Assembly: GCA_003233025.1 (NCBI GenBank)
Contig: QIKS01000306.1
Location: 1 to 5,982, forward strand
Origin: Hellea balneolensis
Lineage (GTDB): Bacteria; Pseudomonadota; Alphaproteobacteria; Caulobacterales; Maricaulaceae
Length of the DNA: 5,982 nt
Direction of reading: 5' to 3'
Made by a program: the position numbers and the translations under genes. Below the pieces are notes generated by a model, which was not told where the DNA came from, did not search any database, and saw only the letters and a list, made by a program, of their open reading frames with translations. Each line of letters starts with the position of its first letter. Within the stretch, counting starts at the first letter, position 1. Shown here one piece after another: positions 5,005 through 5,982 of this stretch.

Positions 5005-5982
5005 TTAGGTGCGCTTTGGGTCAGATTTTCTCTCTCGTCCAAAGCGCACCGCTGTTTTTTGGCACCAAGGCGCAGGCTCGCCCAAGGTCTGGCTGACCAA
5101 AGCTTCGCCCAGTAAGGGCGCCAGCATAAACCCGCGTGACCCCAGCCCGCTTAAGATGAACAAGCCTTGTTCGTGCGTCTGTGCAATCGGCAGGGTATCT
5201 TTCGTGGTTACGCGAATAGCGGCGCGGGCTTGCCAGTTTTCCTCGTCCACATTTGCCCCTGTTAGCGCGCTAAAGGCACGGATGTTTTCCGCATTATCTG
5301 CGTCAGCTATGCGGCCGTCTTGCCCCGCCCCGACATGGGCGTGTGTCGCGCCCAGCATGATGCCTCCTTTATAGGGGGCGGCGTATCCGCCATATGTGAC
5401 GGATTTTGCCGGCGCAATTTCCTTTGCGTGCCAGCAAATTTGCCCTCTGGTAAAGCGGACGGGCAGGGGGAGGAGCGCGCAAATATCCGCACCCGCACAG
5501 ACAAATAAAACTTCGGAGGCCGCTAACAGCGCGCCGTCTTGACCCCGTACCTGCCAGACGCCTTTATGTTTTTCTATCTTGGTGGCCCTTTTGGCGAGCT
5601 TGTTTGCGTCGTTCGTCCATTGCTTGATGAGCAATTTAGGGTCAATAATTTGGGCATGTTCGTGATAAAGCCCACCTAACCATTGCGTAAACTTTAACCC
5701 GGACAAACCTTGCGCTGCGTCCTGATCGACGGTGCATATATGGTTCTTGGGTAAAGCTTGCTGGGCGGCTAATTTGATAAACCGGGCGACCTCTGCGGTG
5801 GATTTGGCGAGGTTGATAATCCCGGTATCCGTCACCACGCCTGCATGTGTGTATTCTCGCAGGGCATAGAGATAGGCTGCATTAAAAAACCGCGATTCTG
5901 GTCTGTCTTGTAAGTCGAGCCGGGGGGCGACAAGGGCGCGTGGATTGCCGCTAGCGGCGGTGGCGAGATCGGGTTCGGGGTC
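5005..5982 (-). CDS. mnmC: MnmC C-terminal FAD-dependent oxidoreductase domain, N-terminus cut by window edge
   Basis: The frame is open from the right edge to the TAA at 5005-5007, giving 325 visible codons. Diagnostic stretches are ASGNPRALVAPRLDL (nt 5911-5955), the following RFFNAAYLYALREY, LFVCAGAD, RGQICWHAKE, YGGYAAP then GATHAH, and near the end GLGSRGFMLAPLLGEAL. These are the landmarks of the FAD domain of MnmC, which oxidatively removes the carboxymethyl group of cmnm5(s2)U34 in the wobble position of certain tRNAs. The Rossmann GxGxxG lies beyond the edge. Whether a methyltransferase domain is fused in front, as in E. coli, or is absent cannot be seen. A GTG at 5836-5838 could be mistaken for a start, but conserved sequence continues upstream of it. 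The gene is convergent with the toastrack gene and overlaps its terminator hairpin. It shows no functional link to the psp genes. Confidence 0.92.
   Translation of the reverse strand, partial: DPEPDLATAASGNPRALVAPRLDLQDRPESRFFNAAYLYALREYTHAGVVTDTGIINLAKSTAEVARFIKLAAQQALPKNHICTVDQDAAQGLSGLKFTQWLGGLYHEHAQIIDPKLLIKQWTNDANKLAKRATKIEKHKGVWQVRGQDGALLAASEVLFVCAGADICALLPLPVRFTRGQICWHAKEIAPAKSVTYGGYAAPYKGGIMLGATHAHVGAGQDGRIADADNAENIRAFSALTGANVDEENWQARAAIRVTTKDTLPIAQTHEQGLFILSGLGSRGFMLAPLLGEALVSQTLGEPAPWCQKTAVRFGRERKSDPKRT
5008..5060 (+). terminator. Rho-independent terminator of the psp/toastrack transcript
   Basis: GGTGCGCTTTGG (5008-5019) and CCAAAGCGCACC (5039-5050) form a perfect 12-bp stem with a 19-nt loop, followed by GCTG and six T residues (5055-5060). 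The orientation suits the plus-strand transcript ending about 50 bp after the toastrack stop. The whole hairpin lies within the last 15 codons of mnmC on the other strand, whose stop codon directly follows the stem. The 4-nt gap before the T-run and the large loop make it less than ideal. Confidence 0.75.

Noticed and set aside
5005..5838. A complete gene starting at GTG 5836-5838
   Set aside because: The frame continues to the window edge and the upstream codons carry conserved MnmC sequence (ASGNPRALV), so the gene is cut by the edge.

Overview
The window carries a phage-shock-protein (psp) membrane-stress locus. The moderate GC, a PspA/PspB/PspC set driven by a sigma-54 promoter with a divergent pspF, and a MnmC-type FAD enzyme suggest a proteobacterium, probably an alphaproteobacterium. 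The exact order cannot be told from the sequence.

Layout. Positions 1-1641 (minus strand) hold pspF, the sigma-54 enhancer-binding activator, followed 13 bp later by a WecG/TagA/CpsF-family glycosyltransferase that runs off the left edge. Positions 1642-1911 are an AT-rich control region. It contains a dyad close to the pspF start, a textbook sigma-54 promoter (1776-1792) facing right, and two tandem copies of a 32-bp element in the predicted leader. From 1912 to 3935 a tightly packed plus-strand operon encodes an Arg/His-rich 47-aa peptide, a 51-aa protein with a C-terminal membrane helix, PspA, PspB, PspC, and a 72-aa protein with a hydrophobic N-terminus. At 3932-3960 there is a perfect-consensus sigma-70-type promoter (TTGACA, 17 bp, TATAAT). 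It serves an exported repetitive protein of the DUF2807/toastrack type (3988-4959). A 12-bp perfect hairpin followed by a T-run ends this transcript. The hairpin lies inside the 3' end of the convergent gene, the FAD domain of MnmC, which runs off the right edge.

How the parts likely work together. PspA binds and protects the inner membrane and, in studied systems, holds PspF inactive. PspB and PspC sense membrane damage and relieve that inhibition, and PspF with sigma-54 RNA polymerase then fires the operon. The two small genes ahead of pspA, the 72-aa protein and the toastrack protein would be co-induced. The toastrack gene can also be expressed independently from its own strong promoter. 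The best candidates for something undescribed are the two small proteins leading the operon, the tandem 32-bp leader repeat, and the attachment of a glycosyltransferase to pspF.
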